Below the pieces are notes generated by a model that saw nothing but the letters and a program-made list of their open reading frames with translations, searched no databases and was not told the DNA's origin. Both the position numbers and the translations under genes were made by a program. DNA of 64,000 bases from Nocardioides sp. (GTDB lineage: Bacteria > Actinomycetota > Actinomycetes > Propionibacteriales > Nocardioidaceae): positions 1 to 64,000 of the forward strand of contig JACJWV010000005.1 of the NCBI GenBank assembly GCA_020636915.1, in the 5' to 3' direction. Positions within the stretch are counted from its first letter, which is position 1. Each line of letters opens with the position of its first letter. Below are positions 19,021 through 27,078 of this stretch, piece after piece.

Positions 19021-19442
19021 GCTCGCCTCCAGATCGGCAGGGTCAGCTCGTCGTCGACCCGGTTCCAGTCCACGCGCAACGGCATCCCGATCTCGATCTC
19101 GTCATCCCCCACGTCGACGACCTCGCCGACCATCCGGACGCCCTCGTCGAGGTCGATCAGCGCGATCACGATCGGCAGCTCCTTGCCGGGGACGGGCGGG
19201 TGGCGGTGGACGACGTACGAGAAGACGGTGCCGGTGCCGGCGGCCACGACGTGCCCTCGGTCCAGCGCATGGCAGACCGGGCAGGCCGGCCCGGGCGGGA
19301 AGCGCAGGTCGCCACACGCGTTGCAGCGTTGGATGCGCAGCTCGCCGACCGCCGTGCCGTCCCAGAAGAACTGCGAGTCGCGCCCGATCATCGGGCGGAT
19401 GACCTGTGGTTTCGAGGCTCGCTCCGCTCGCACCTCAACCAC
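19017..19442 (-). CDS. chsH2: C-terminal half of split ChsH2: DUF35 zinc-ribbon/OB-fold protein
   Basis: 141 aa if the GTG at 19442 is used; that GTG sits 7 nt after AAGGAG. An internal ATG at 19391 (MIGRDSQFFWDG) has no ribosome binding site. The first 12 codons are translated REP-like repeat. The rest is a DUF35 protein: RPMIGRDSQFFWDG, zinc ribbon C-N-A-C ... CPVC (IQRCNACGDLRFPPGPACPV), then an OB-fold (VFSYVVHRHPPVPGKELPIV, ALIDLDEGVRMVGEVVDV). In M. tuberculosis this domain is the C-terminal part of ChsH2 that docks Ltp2. It is here separated from the N-terminal hotdog domain. The reading frame overlaps the stop of the N-terminal half by 8 bp, so the two should be translationally coupled. 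Confidence 0.85.
   Translation of the reverse strand: MVEVRAERASKPQVIRPMIGRDSQFFWDGTAVGELRIQRCNACGDLRFPPGPACPVCHALDRGHVVAAGTGTVFSYVVHRHPPVPGKELPIVIALIDLDEGVRMVGEVVDVGDDEIEIGMPLRVDWNRVDDELTLPIWRRA
19406..19442. repeat. REP-like palindromic element inside chsH2 (copy 1)
   Basis: 37 bp with ends GTGGTT / AACCAC and inner GAGG / CCTC, forming a 10-bp stem with a 2-nt bulge and a GC-rich loop (CTCGCTCCGCTCGCA). It carries the stop codon of the chsH2 N-terminal half (TGA, 19437-19435) and the GTG start of the C-terminal half (19442). A copy 35/37 identical lies at 31731-31769. No target duplication is obvious. Confidence 0.88.
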
Positions 19443-19989
19443 CGTGGGACTCCTTGGGGATGAACTTGAGGACCCGGAAGAGCATCGTCGCCACCTTCTC
19501 GCTGCGCCCGTCGGGGTGGTCGACGTACCAGGTGTTGCGGGAGGTCACGAAGTAGCCCTCCCCCATCGCGGTGTTCTTCGGGCCCGCCACCGAGTCGAGC
19601 GCGGTCGTCACCCGCAGGTGCTCCCCCACCCGCAGGTAGCGCTCGTAGGTCTGCTCGCAGTTGGTGCCGAGCACGGCGGTGTAGCCCTCCGCCGTCAAGA
19701 TCTCCATCATCTGGCTCAGCGGGTCGTCGGCCGGGCGGCGCCGGCCCAGGCCGGGCATCGTCCAGACCTGCGCCATCGACGGTGGCGCCTCGCCGGTGCG
19801 GAACCGGTCGTTGTCGTAGCCCATCGCGTCCAGCCAGGTGCCGATCGTGGGCTGGTTGACCTCGTACGGCGCCACCGACTCCGACGCCTCGCCAAGCGCC
19901 ATGATCCGGTCGGCCTCGGCCATGATCCGGTCGTGGGCCGTCGTCGCGCCGGGCTCGACCACCGGGCCGCCGCTCACGGGGCTGCTCAT
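19435..19989 (-). CDS. chsH2: N-terminal half of split ChsH2: MaoC-like hotdog domain
   Basis: 184 aa. It matches the N-terminal hotdog domain of ChsH2 (Rv3542c), the partner that binds the CoA substrate beside catalytic ChsH1. Visible are VNQPTIGTWLDAMGYDNDRF, MAQVWTMPGLGRR, TNCEQTYERYLRVGEHLRVT and a C-terminal strand YVDHPDGRSEKVATMLFRVL. ATG 19989 overlaps the stop of the fused dehydrogenase. The frame ends KFIPKESHGG at a stop contributed by the REP-like element. Removing exactly those 37 bp would fuse it in frame to the DUF35 half as KFIPKESHEVIRPMIG, giving 311 aa, about the length of ChsH2. Confidence 0.9.
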   Translation of the reverse strand: MSSPVSGGPVVEPGATTAHDRIMAEADRIMALGEASESVAPYEVNQPTIGTWLDAMGYDNDRFRTGEAPPSMAQVWTMPGLGRRRPADDPLSQMMEILTAEGYTAVLGTNCEQTYERYLRVGEHLRVTTALDSVAGPKNTAMGEGYFVTSRNTWYVDHPDGRSEKVATMLFRVLKFIPKESHGG

Positions 19990-22160
19990 CGCGGCACCCG
20001 GGGCAGGCCCATGCCGAACATCGCGATCAGCTCGCGCTGGACCTCCTGCACGCCGCCCCCGAAGGTGAGGACGAGGTTGCGCTTGGCCTGGCCGTCCAGG
20101 TATCTCATCAAGAGGTCGGTCTCCTCGTCGGACGGGTCGCCGTAGCGGTGCACGACGGCGGTCAGGTCGGCGGCCAGGTGCTGGACCTGGTCGGCGGCGA
20201 ACACCTTCGACGACGACGCGTCGCCCACCGAGATCTCGCCGACCGCGGCGGCGCGGGCGACCTCCCAGTTGAGGAGCTCGTTGACCCGGAAGACCGCGGT
20301 CACCTCACCCATCGTCCGGCGGACGTCGGGCCGGTCGATCACCCCCGCCTTGGTGGCCCACTCCGCGACCCGGTCGCGCAGCCCCTCGAGGCGCCCGGCC
20401 GGGCCGAGCATCACGCGCTCGTGGTTGAGCTGGGTGGTGATCAGCTTCCAGCCCTGGTTCTCCTCGCCGACCAGCATGTCGACCGGCACGCGCACGTCGT
20501 TGAAGTAGGTCGCGTTGACGTGGTGCGACCCGTCGGCCGTGATGATCGGCGTGTGGGAGTAGCCGGGGTCGCTGGTGTCGACGATGAGGATCGAGATCCC
20601 GCGGTGCTTGGGCGCGTCCGGGTCGGTGCGGACGGCCAGCCACAGGTAGTCGGCCTGGTGGCCGCCGGTGGTCCAGAGCTTCTGCCCGTTCACGACGTAG
20701 TGGTCACCGTCGCGCCTCGCGGTCGTGCGCAGGGACGCCAGGTCGGTGCCCGCGTCGGGCTCGCTGTAGCCGATCGCGAAGTGCACGTCCCCGGCGAGGA
20801 TCCGCTTGAGGAACATGTCCTTCTGCTTCTGGGTGCCGTACCTGATCAGCGTCGGCCCCACCGTCTGCAGCGTCACGGCCGGCAGGTGGACGTCGGCGCG
20901 CTGGGCCTCGTTGGCGAAGATGGTCTGCTCGATCTCGCCGAGCCCGTGGCCGCCGTACTCGCGCGGCCAGCCCACACCCATCCAGCCGTCCTCGCCCATC
21001 TGGCGGACCACGCGCTGGTAGGTCTCGCCGTGCCGGTCCAGCGCCATGTCGCGGTGCTCGTTGGAGTCCGCCAGGCCGGTGAAGTACGTGCGCAGCTCGG
21101 CCTTGAGCGCGCGCTGGGACTCGGTGAGCTCGAGGTTCTTGGTGGTGGGGTCCTCGATCGTCACGTCGTCGGCGCGGACGTCGAGCGCGTGGGTGATGTC
21201 GGTGACCCACGAGAAGTAGCGCGACATCGGGTAGGTGATGTCGACGCCCATGCCGCCGTGCAGGTGGTGGCAGGTGCGCATCGCGCCCGGCGCCTCGTGG
21301 CAGACCCAGTACGCCGCCACCGCGAGGTCGTCCGTCGCGTCCAGCCCCTCGGACAGCCGCCAGGCGGCGTTCTGCGCGGCCAGGTCGACGGTCCGCGACG
21401 CGATGTAGACGTCGGCGATCTGCATCGCGACGGCCTGGAACTCCGCGAGTGCGCGGCCGAACTGGGTGCGGCCCTTGATGTACGTCGCCGTGAGGTCGCG
21501 CGCCCCGGCGACCAGTCCGGCCGCGGTGAGACAGAGCCCGGCGGTCGCGAGGTCCCGCAGGACGCGCGCCGCGTCCGCCCCGGGGAGCGGCTCGCCCGGC
21601 GCGCCGTCCAGCACGACCGTGTGGTGCGGCGTGCCCAGGCTCGACATCGACTCCAGCAGCTCCACGCCTGGACCCTGCGGGTCGACGAGCGCGACCACCG
21701 GCCCCGTGGCCGTCGACGCGGTCACCAGCAGCCGAGCGGCCCGGTCGGCGCAGGTGACCCCGATCTTGCGGCCGGTCACGAGCCCGTCGGCGTACGACGT
21801 CGCGGGCTCGTCGAGCCAGCCGGCTGCGACCTCGCGCAGGGCGGGCGCCAGCATCGTCGCTCCGCTCGCCACCCCCGGCAGCAGCGCGGCCTGCTGCTCC
21901 GGGGAGCCGGCGGACGCCAGGGTCAGCACCCCGCAGCAGAGCGTCTCCCAGACGGGCAGCTGCTGGGCGCGGTGGCCGGTCTCGGTCAGCAGCACGGCGA
22001 CCTCGTCGAGGCCGAGCCCCTCGCCGCCGTACGCGTCGGGCACGGGGAGCGCCAGGAGGCCGGCCTCGGCGAGAGCGGCCCAGGTCGCGTCCTGGTCGTC
22101 GCCGGCCCGGTCCAGGACCTCGCGGACGACGGAGCGGACGGCGTCGGCTGCCTCGGTCAC
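19986..22160 (-). CDS. chsE1-chsE2: Fused acyl-CoA dehydrogenase ChsE1-ChsE2 (FadE28-FadE29)
   Basis: 724 aa from GTG 22160, which lies 6 nt after GAGGAG. The ATG at 22166 is adjacent to that site and less likely. Residues 1 to about 335 match FadE28 (EAGLLALPVPDAYGGEGLGL, YIKGRTQFGRALAEFQAVAM, GGMGVDITYPMSRYFSWVTD). From about 340 the sequence matches FadE29 (LTESQRALKAELRTYFTGLA, MGVGWPREYGGHGLGEIEQT, FAD-site GYSEPDAGTDLASLRTTARR, KLWTTGGHQADYLWLAVRT). In M. tuberculosis these are separate subunits (339 and 387 aa) of an alpha2beta2 enzyme oxidising 3-oxo-4-pregnene-20-carboxyl-CoA; the summed length equals this protein. First gene of the igr-type operon, overlapping chsH2, behind a perfect KstR box. 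Confidence 0.93.
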   Translation of the reverse strand: MTEAADAVRSVVREVLDRAGDDQDATWAALAEAGLLALPVPDAYGGEGLGLDEVAVLLTETGHRAQQLPVWETLCCGVLTLASAGSPEQQAALLPGVASGATMLAPALREVAAGWLDEPATSYADGLVTGRKIGVTCADRAARLLVTASTATGPVVALVDPQGPGVELLESMSSLGTPHHTVVLDGAPGEPLPGADAARVLRDLATAGLCLTAAGLVAGARDLTATYIKGRTQFGRALAEFQAVAMQIADVYIASRTVDLAAQNAAWRLSEGLDATDDLAVAAYWVCHEAPGAMRTCHHLHGGMGVDITYPMSRYFSWVTDITHALDVRADDVTIEDPTTKNLELTESQRALKAELRTYFTGLADSNEHRDMALDRHGETYQRVVRQMGEDGWMGVGWPREYGGHGLGEIEQTIFANEAQRADVHLPAVTLQTVGPTLIRYGTQKQKDMFLKRILAGDVHFAIGYSEPDAGTDLASLRTTARRDGDHYVVNGQKLWTTGGHQADYLWLAVRTDPDAPKHRGISILIVDTSDPGYSHTPIITADGSHHVNATYFNDVRVPVDMLVGEENQGWKLITTQLNHERVMLGPAGRLEGLRDRVAEWATKAGVIDRPDVRRTMGEVTAVFRVNELLNWEVARAAAVGEISVGDASSSKVFAADQVQHLAADLTAVVHRYGDPSDEETDLLMRYLDGQAKRNLVLTFGGGVQEVQRELIAMFGMGLPRVPR

Positions 22161-22202
22161 GTGCATCTCCTCGTCGCGGTGGGGTACCGGGTCGTGCGAA
22201 AC

Positions 22203-22216
22203 TGTAACCTGTTCTA
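22203..22216. promoter_or_regulatory. KstR operator upstream of chsE1-chsE2
   Basis: TGTAACCTGTTCTA fits TnnAACnnGTTnnA at every fixed position. It lies 42 bp before the chsE1-chsE2 start and 37 bp before the divergent alpha/beta hydrolase GTG at 22254, so it probably controls both. Confidence 0.9.
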
Positions 22217-22253
22217 CTAAAGAACGGCATGCCCGTCGAGAGCGAGGAGCTCC

Positions 22254-23207
22254 GTGACCCCGGTCTCACCCCGCGCCGCCCTCAAGCGTCGCTTCGACGT
22301 CCCCCACACCCGCCTCCCCGAGGGGCGGATGGTGGACCTGCCCGGCCGCGGCGCCACCTACGTGACCGACACGCCGGGGCCGACGCCGGACGCGCCGACG
22401 GTGGTGCTGCTGCACGCGGTGGGCTGCACCGGGCTGCTCACGTGGTTCCCCTCGATCGAGCCGCTGTCGCGGCGCTACCGGGTGGTCACGCTCGACCAGC
22501 GCTGGCACGGCCGCGGGATCCAGTCCGAGGAGTTCACGCTGGTCGACTGCGCCGACGACGTCGCCGCGCTCGTGGAGGTGCTCGGCCTCGGCCGGGTGAT
22601 CGTGGCGGGCTTCTCGATGGGCTCGATCGTGGCCCAGCGGGTCTGGCGCCAGCACCCGGAGATGGTGGCGGGGATCGTGCTCTGCGCGACCACCGACCGC
22701 TTCCGCTCGACCGTCGCCGAGCGGCTGTTCCACCAGGGCATGGAGACGACCATGCTCGCCGCTCGCGGGCTGTCGCGGTCGCGGACCACCGCGCGCGCGG
22801 CCCGGGCCGCCGGCCGCGCGACCAACCGCTCCCTGGGGATCGCGCCGAACGACATCCACGACTGGGCGGTCGAGGAGTTCCGCAGCACCTCGCCGTGGGC
22901 GGTCGCCCAGGCGGTCGCCGCGCTCGGTCGCCACCACTCCCGACCCTGGCTGGGCCGGATCGACGCGCCGACCGCCGTGGTCGTGACCCTGCGCGACAAG
23001 GTGCTGCCGGCGTCGAACCAGATCGCGCTCGCCCGCCGGATCCCCGGCGCGACCATCCACGCCATCGACGCCGGTCACGCCTCCTGCGTGATGGAGGCGG
23101 AGAAGTTCGTCCCCGCGCTCCTCGAGGCCGTCGACACCGTCAATGCCCGGCACCGCGCCGCGGCGCGCTCTACCGACCCGCCGAGGCCTTCTTCCGAGAC
23201 CGCTTGA
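22254..23207 (+). CDS. Alpha/beta hydrolase, KstR-linked
   Basis: 317 aa from GTG 22254 (VTPVSPRAALKRRF) after GAGGAGC. Classical hydrolase: oxyanion region VVLLHAVGCTGLLTW, VVTLDQRWHGRG, nucleophile elbow VAGFSMGSIVAQ (Ser121) and catalytic His in AIDAGHASCVMEAEKFVP. There is no signal peptide, so it acts inside the cell. The shared KstR box suggests hydrolysis of a sterol or lipid ester or of a CoA thioester in sterol breakdown; the substrate is unknown. The 3' end overlaps the convergent WS/DGAT gene by 38 bp. Confidence 0.85.
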   Translation: MTPVSPRAALKRRFDVPHTRLPEGRMVDLPGRGATYVTDTPGPTPDAPTVVLLHAVGCTGLLTWFPSIEPLSRRYRVVTLDQRWHGRGIQSEEFTLVDCADDVAALVEVLGLGRVIVAGFSMGSIVAQRVWRQHPEMVAGIVLCATTDRFRSTVAERLFHQGMETTMLAARGLSRSRTTARAARAAGRATNRSLGIAPNDIHDWAVEEFRSTSPWAVAQAVAALGRHHSRPWLGRIDAPTAVVVTLRDKVLPASNQIALARRIPGATIHAIDAGHASCVMEAEKFVPALLEAVDTVNARHRAAARSTDPPRPSSETA

Positions 23208-24627
23208 TCGGGGTCGGCGGCTCCTGGGCCGCCTCCTCCTCGGCGACGACCGCCGCCGCGAGGGCCGAGAGCTCGGCGGGGAACCGGCGCACGAGGTCCT
23301 CGGCGTCCGGCATCGACTCCCGGCACGCGATCACGCCGACGTTGACCTTGCCGTCGTTGGACATCACGGTGACGTTGAGCCCCGCGCCGTGGAAGACCGG
23401 CCCGAGCGGGTAGAGCCCCTCGATCTTGGCGCCCATGAAGTAGAGCGGCACCGGCGGGCCCGGCACGTTGGAGATCACCAGGTTGTGCACGACCGGGTGC
23501 CGCTCGGGGAGCCGGAGGCCGGCGTACGCGCGCACCGCCAGACCGAAGGTCCGCGGCGCCGCGAACTCCGCCCAGTCCTGCAGCGAGTCGGCGCTGATCG
23601 CCGCGTGGTGGTCCTTGGCGTTGCGGTTGAGCTCGGCCATCTCGCGCAGGCGCTCGAGCGCGTCCTCGATGTCGGTGCCGAGCTTGGTGAACAGCGCGGA
23701 GACCTTGTTGGCACCGCCCTCGCGTGTGGACTTCTCGCGCACCGACACCGGCACCGTCGCCAGGAGCGAGTGGGACGGCAGCTCGTCGCGGTCCTGGAGG
23801 TAGGAGCGCAGGGCACCGCCGGCCACGGTCAGCACGACGTCGTTGACGGTCGTGCCGGTGGCGTTCTTGATCTTCCGGATGTCCTCGAGCGCCATGTCGG
23901 CGAGCGCGATCACCCGGTGGCTGGTGATGGTGCCGTTGAACGACGTGCGCGGGGCCGTGAGGGGCGCCGCCATCGCGGTGCCCGCCCGCGCCCGGCCCAC
24001 CGTGCGCGCGACCATCTGGGCCGAGGGGGCGACGAGGCGGACGGCGTTGAGGGGCCGGGTCACGAAGCTGAGCACGCCCCGCCCGAAGAGCTCGGCCTGG
24101 CCGGGCTCGTGGCCGGTCGGCTGCGGCGCGGCGGCCTCCATCGGCGGCGCGTCGGGCTCGAGGCTGCACAGGTGTGAGATCAGGTTGGCGCCGGATACGC
24201 CGTCGACCGTCGCGTGGTGCATCTTGGAGAAGACGACCACGTGGTCGCCGTACCCCTCGATCACCCACATCTCCCACAGCGGGCGGGAGCGGTCCAACGG
24301 CAGGCCGGCGAGGTGGGCGGTCAGCTCGACCAGCTCCTCGTAGCCCCCGGGCGAGGGCAGCGCGAGCCGGTGCACGTGCCGGTCGATGTCGAAGTGCTTG
24401 TCCTGCACCCAGATGGGGTGGTCGATGCCCATCGGCACCTTGCGGACCTTGCGGGTGAACTCCGGGACGTCGCGGACCCGCCGCTCCAGCTCGTCGCGGA
24501 ACGCCCGGTAGGAGTAGCCCTCCGGCATGGTGCTGGGGTCGAGCACGATGACTCCGCACACGTGCAGCAGCTGCGCGGGCGTCTCCAGGTAGAGGAAGCT
24601 CGCGTCGAGGCCTGACAGGCGCTCCAT
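23170..24627 (-). CDS. Wax ester synthase / diacylglycerol acyltransferase (WS/DGAT)
   Basis: 485 aa, typical length for the bacterial WS/DGAT (Tgs) family that joins acyl-CoA to long-chain alcohols or diacylglycerol. The active-site motif HHATVDG is at residues 137-143. Also present are the N-terminal MERLSGLDASFLYLETPA, the LDRSRPLWEMWVIEGY block and the C-terminal NLVISNVPGPPVPLYFMGAK. It opens 33 bp from a perfect KstR box shared with the divergent lipase, so storage lipid synthesis is apparently tied to sterol catabolism, as for the Rv0220-Rv0221 pair in M. tuberculosis. Convergent 38-bp overlap with the preceding hydrolase. Confidence 0.93.
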   Translation of the reverse strand: MERLSGLDASFLYLETPAQLLHVCGVIVLDPSTMPEGYSYRAFRDELERRVRDVPEFTRKVRKVPMGIDHPIWVQDKHFDIDRHVHRLALPSPGGYEELVELTAHLAGLPLDRSRPLWEMWVIEGYGDHVVVFSKMHHATVDGVSGANLISHLCSLEPDAPPMEAAAPQPTGHEPGQAELFGRGVLSFVTRPLNAVRLVAPSAQMVARTVGRARAGTAMAAPLTAPRTSFNGTITSHRVIALADMALEDIRKIKNATGTTVNDVVLTVAGGALRSYLQDRDELPSHSLLATVPVSVREKSTREGGANKVSALFTKLGTDIEDALERLREMAELNRNAKDHHAAISADSLQDWAEFAAPRTFGLAVRAYAGLRLPERHPVVHNLVISNVPGPPVPLYFMGAKIEGLYPLGPVFHGAGLNVTVMSNDGKVNVGVIACRESMPDAEDLVRRFPAELSALAAAVVAEEEAAQEPPTPIKRSRKKASAGR

Positions 24628-24659
24628 GACCGTCCCTTCTCACCGTCGTGACCTTGGAC

Positions 24660-24673
24660 TGTAACTTGTTTCA
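24660..24673. promoter_or_regulatory. KstR operator between WS/DGAT and lipase
   Basis: TGTAACTTGTTTCA is a perfect TnnAACnnGTTnnA site, 33 bp from the WS/DGAT start and 86 bp before the lipase ATG at 24760. Confidence 0.9.
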
Positions 24674-24759
24674 CTTTTCCCAACGAGCGGGTCCGTACCG
24701 GGACACGGGTGACCGGCCTCTCACGCCCCGCGACCCGGTCGCCGTTCTACATTTGTCGT

Positions 24760-26025
24760 ATGGGGTTCCTGCGCCGTCAGCTCGTCACCGCCGCCCTGAC
24801 CGCCAACGCGATCCGGCCGGTGCCGGGGTTCCGCGCGGCGATCCCGGCCTTCGCCGCGGGCTGGCTCACCTCCGAGCTGGCACCGCAACTACTGGCCCTG
24901 ACCGCCGCCGACACGGTGGTGCACACGGCCGCCACCGGTCGTCGCCGCCCGCGCAGCCGCGCCGGCCTGGCGGTGGCCGCCCTCAACCTGGCCGGCCAGG
25001 CCTTCCTCGTCGACCAGGCGCGGCGGGTGCAGAAGCAGGCCGAGGACGCGCTGGTCGAGGGCATCGGCGCCGACTACGTCGAGCAGCTGGACGCGCTGCC
25101 GACGCCGGCGGAGCTCGCGACGCCGTGGCGCCAGCTGGTCAACCCGTTCCGGATGCGCACCGCGGGCGTCGCTGTCGAGAAGAACGTCGCCTACGCGCCC
25201 GAGCACGGCAAGCGCGGCCTGCTCGACGTCTACATGCCCGCGCAGGCGACCATCGACCGCGCGCCGGTCCTCCTCCAGGTGCACGGCGGCGGCTGGACCA
25301 TCGGCAACAAGGACCAGCAGGGCATCCCGCTCATGCAGCACCTCGCCGCCAAGGGCTGGATCTGCGTGGCGATCAACTACCGGCTCGCCCCCCGCGACCC
25401 GTTCCCCGCCCAGATCATCGACGTCAAGCGCGCGATCGCCTGGATCCGTGAGCACATCGAGGAGTACGGCGGCGACCCCGACTACATCGCCATCACCGGC
25501 GGCTCGGCCGGTGGGCACCTGACCGCGCTCGCGGCCGTGACCGCGGACGACCCGTCGTACCAGCCCGGCTTCGAGGACGCCGACACCAGCGTCGCGGTCG
25601 CGGTCCCCCACTACGGCGTCTACGACTTCTCCGGCTGCACGGGACTGCGCAGCGCCGAGCTGATGCGCGACCAGTTCCTCGCCCCGCGGGTCGTCCAGCG
25701 CCGCTGGGAGGACGACCCCGAGGTTTTCGAGGCCGGTACGCCGCTGCTTCGGATCACCGAGGACGCGCCCGACTTCTTCGTGCTGCACGGGTCGCACGAC
25801 TCACTGGTGTCGGTGGACCAGGCGCGGCTGTTCGTGCAGCGGCTGCGGGAGGTCTCGGGCGCGACGGTCGTCTACGCCGAGCTGCCCGGCGCTCAACACG
25901 CCTTCGACGTTTTCCCCTCGATCCGCAGCGCGCACGTCGTCCGCGCGATCGACCGCTACCTGCATTGGCACTGGAACGGCTGGCGTCGTGAGCGCGACGC
26001 CGCCGCGGAGGCCGACGCCGGCTGA
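24760..26025 (+). CDS. Hormone-sensitive-lipase-type esterase (LipC-like)
   Basis: 421 aa from ATG 24760 (MGFLRRQLVTAALTANAIRP). A hydrophobic N-terminal region (about 20-85) may attach it to the membrane. The alpha/beta core has the oxyanion motif VHGGGWTIGNKD (175-178 HGGG), NYRLAPRDPFPAQIIDVKRA and the nucleophile ITGGSAGGHLTALA (Ser249). The catalytic Asp is in LHGSHDSLVSV and the His in PGAQHAFDVF. Length, the long N-terminal part and pairing with WS/DGAT resemble M. tuberculosis LipC (Rv0220). It probably hydrolyses lipid or steryl esters. Controlled by the shared KstR box. It ends next to a tandem repeat array. Confidence 0.9.
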   Translation: MGFLRRQLVTAALTANAIRPVPGFRAAIPAFAAGWLTSELAPQLLALTAADTVVHTAATGRRRPRSRAGLAVAALNLAGQAFLVDQARRVQKQAEDALVEGIGADYVEQLDALPTPAELATPWRQLVNPFRMRTAGVAVEKNVAYAPEHGKRGLLDVYMPAQATIDRAPVLLQVHGGGWTIGNKDQQGIPLMQHLAAKGWICVAINYRLAPRDPFPAQIIDVKRAIAWIREHIEEYGGDPDYIAITGGSAGGHLTALAAVTADDPSYQPGFEDADTSVAVAVPHYGVYDFSGCTGLRSAELMRDQFLAPRVVQRRWEDDPEVFEAGTPLLRITEDAPDFFVLHGSHDSLVSVDQARLFVQRLREVSGATVVYAELPGAQHAFDVFPSIRSAHVVRAIDRYLHWHWNGWRRERDAAAEADAG

Positions 26026-26030
26026 GACCG

Positions 26031-26151
26031 CGAGTCGGCGCGTCTTGCCCGCCCGAGGGGCTCGAGTCGGCGCGTCTTGCTCACTCAGGAGGCTCGACTC
26101 GGCGCGTCTTGCCCGCCCAGGAGGCCCGAGTCGGCGCATCTTGCCGCCTGG
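26031..26151. repeat. 32-bp tandem direct repeats
   Basis: Units start at 26031, 26063 and 26095, with a partial fourth at 26127. Each begins CGAGTCGGCGCGTCTTGC (one has CGACTCGG, the last CGCATCTTG) and ends in a variable GC-rich tail. They are contiguous, so this is not a CRISPR. They follow the lipase stop directly in a convergent intergenic gap. Confidence 0.85.
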
Positions 26152-26187
26152 CCGCGGCTACCGGGCGTCGAACGGCGCCAGCGCTAT

Positions 26188-26244
26188 CGAGACACCGAAA
26201 GTGGCTGCAGAGCCGGCGGATTCGCAGCCACTTCTGGTGTCTCG
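26188..26244. terminator. Long imperfect hairpin between convergent genes
   Basis: Arms 26188-26208 and 26224-26244 pair at 19 of 21 positions (CGAGACACC-GA-AAGTGGCTGC against its complement), with a 15-nt loop. It lies after the tandem array and before the convergent YwiC-like gene. It could end both transcripts or be a small non-coding mobile element. Confidence 0.7.
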
Positions 26245-26271
26245 ACGGCGCCGACCACCCAGGAACCGCCG

Positions 26272-27078
26272 CTACAGAGCGATGAACGCCGCGACCGCGA
26301 CCAGCACGAAGGCGGCCAGCTCGACCAGGCCGATCCGCGCCGGCCGCCAGGTCGGGTCGTGCCACCAGACGGCGCGGGCGGCGAGCAGGACGAAGGGCGC
26401 GGCCAGCCACGCCGACGTACCGGTGGCGAGGCACGCGGCCGCGACGACGAACGGCGTGAGGACCGCGACGACCCGCGACGCCGTCGTGTAGGCAGGGTTG
26501 TTGCGCTCGCGGATCAGTGACTTCACGTGCAGCGTCGAGCCGACCAGCGTGAGCGCGGTGACCAGCATCGCGAGCAGCACGTCGGTGGTGGTCATCGCTG
26601 AGATCGGCGCGCGCAGTCCCGAGGCGCCGTCGACGACGCCGGCCAGGACGGGGACGAGCAGCGTGCACTCGGCGATGAGCACCAGGTCGTTCTCGATCGA
26701 CCGCTCCCGGCGACGCCGCGCCTGCTGGAGGTTGACCGCGAACAGCACGAGGTAGGCCAGCAGCACCCACACCAGCCAGACGTGCGTCACCAGCAGCAGG
26801 ACGCCGGCGAGCACGCACGGCGGCGCCCACACCAGCGCGGCCCGGCGGAACCGCTCGGGACGCCGGGCGGTCAGCAGGCCGGTGACCGCCCAGCTGCAGG
26901 GGTAGGCCGCGACCCAGGCGACCGCGAGCAGGAGCGCCCACGGCGACCAGCCCGCCGCGGCCACGCCGGTCAGGAGCGGCAGCCCGAGAAACCCCCACGC
27001 CCCGTGCTGGGGCGGCACGACCGGGTCGCGGCGCGACCGCGCGGGCGCGGGTGAGGTGCGGGTGTTCCGGGTGGGCAC
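26272..27078 (-). CDS. YwiC-like membrane protein
   Basis: 268 aa from GTG 27078 (VPTRNTRTSPAPARSRRDP); an in-frame ATG at 27120 is an alternative. The family signature PPQHGAWGFLGLPLL lies near the N-terminus. About eight hydrophobic helices follow (for example WALLLAVAWVAAYPCSWAVT, AALVWAPPCVLAGVLLLV, LAAFVLVAVAAFIAL at the C-terminus), with a basic loop QQARRRRERSIENDLVLIAE. YwiC-like proteins are common in Firmicutes and actinobacteria, sometimes near nitrate genes, but their role is not known. It is co-directional with the upstream GNAT gene but separated from it by a hairpin. Confidence 0.85.
   Translation of the reverse strand: MPTRNTRTSPAPARSRRDPVVPPQHGAWGFLGLPLLTGVAAAGWSPWALLLAVAWVAAYPCSWAVTGLLTARRPERFRRAALVWAPPCVLAGVLLLVTHVWLVWVLLAYLVLFAVNLQQARRRRERSIENDLVLIAECTLLVPVLAGVVDGASGLRAPISAMTTTDVLLAMLVTALTLVGSTLHVKSLIRERNNPAYTTASRVVAVLTPFVVAAACLATGTSAWLAAPFVLLAARAVWWHDPTWRPARIGLVELAAFVLVAVAAFIAL

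Noticed and set aside
26031..26151. CRISPR array
   Set aside because: The 32-bp units are contiguous with no spacers, and no cas genes are present.
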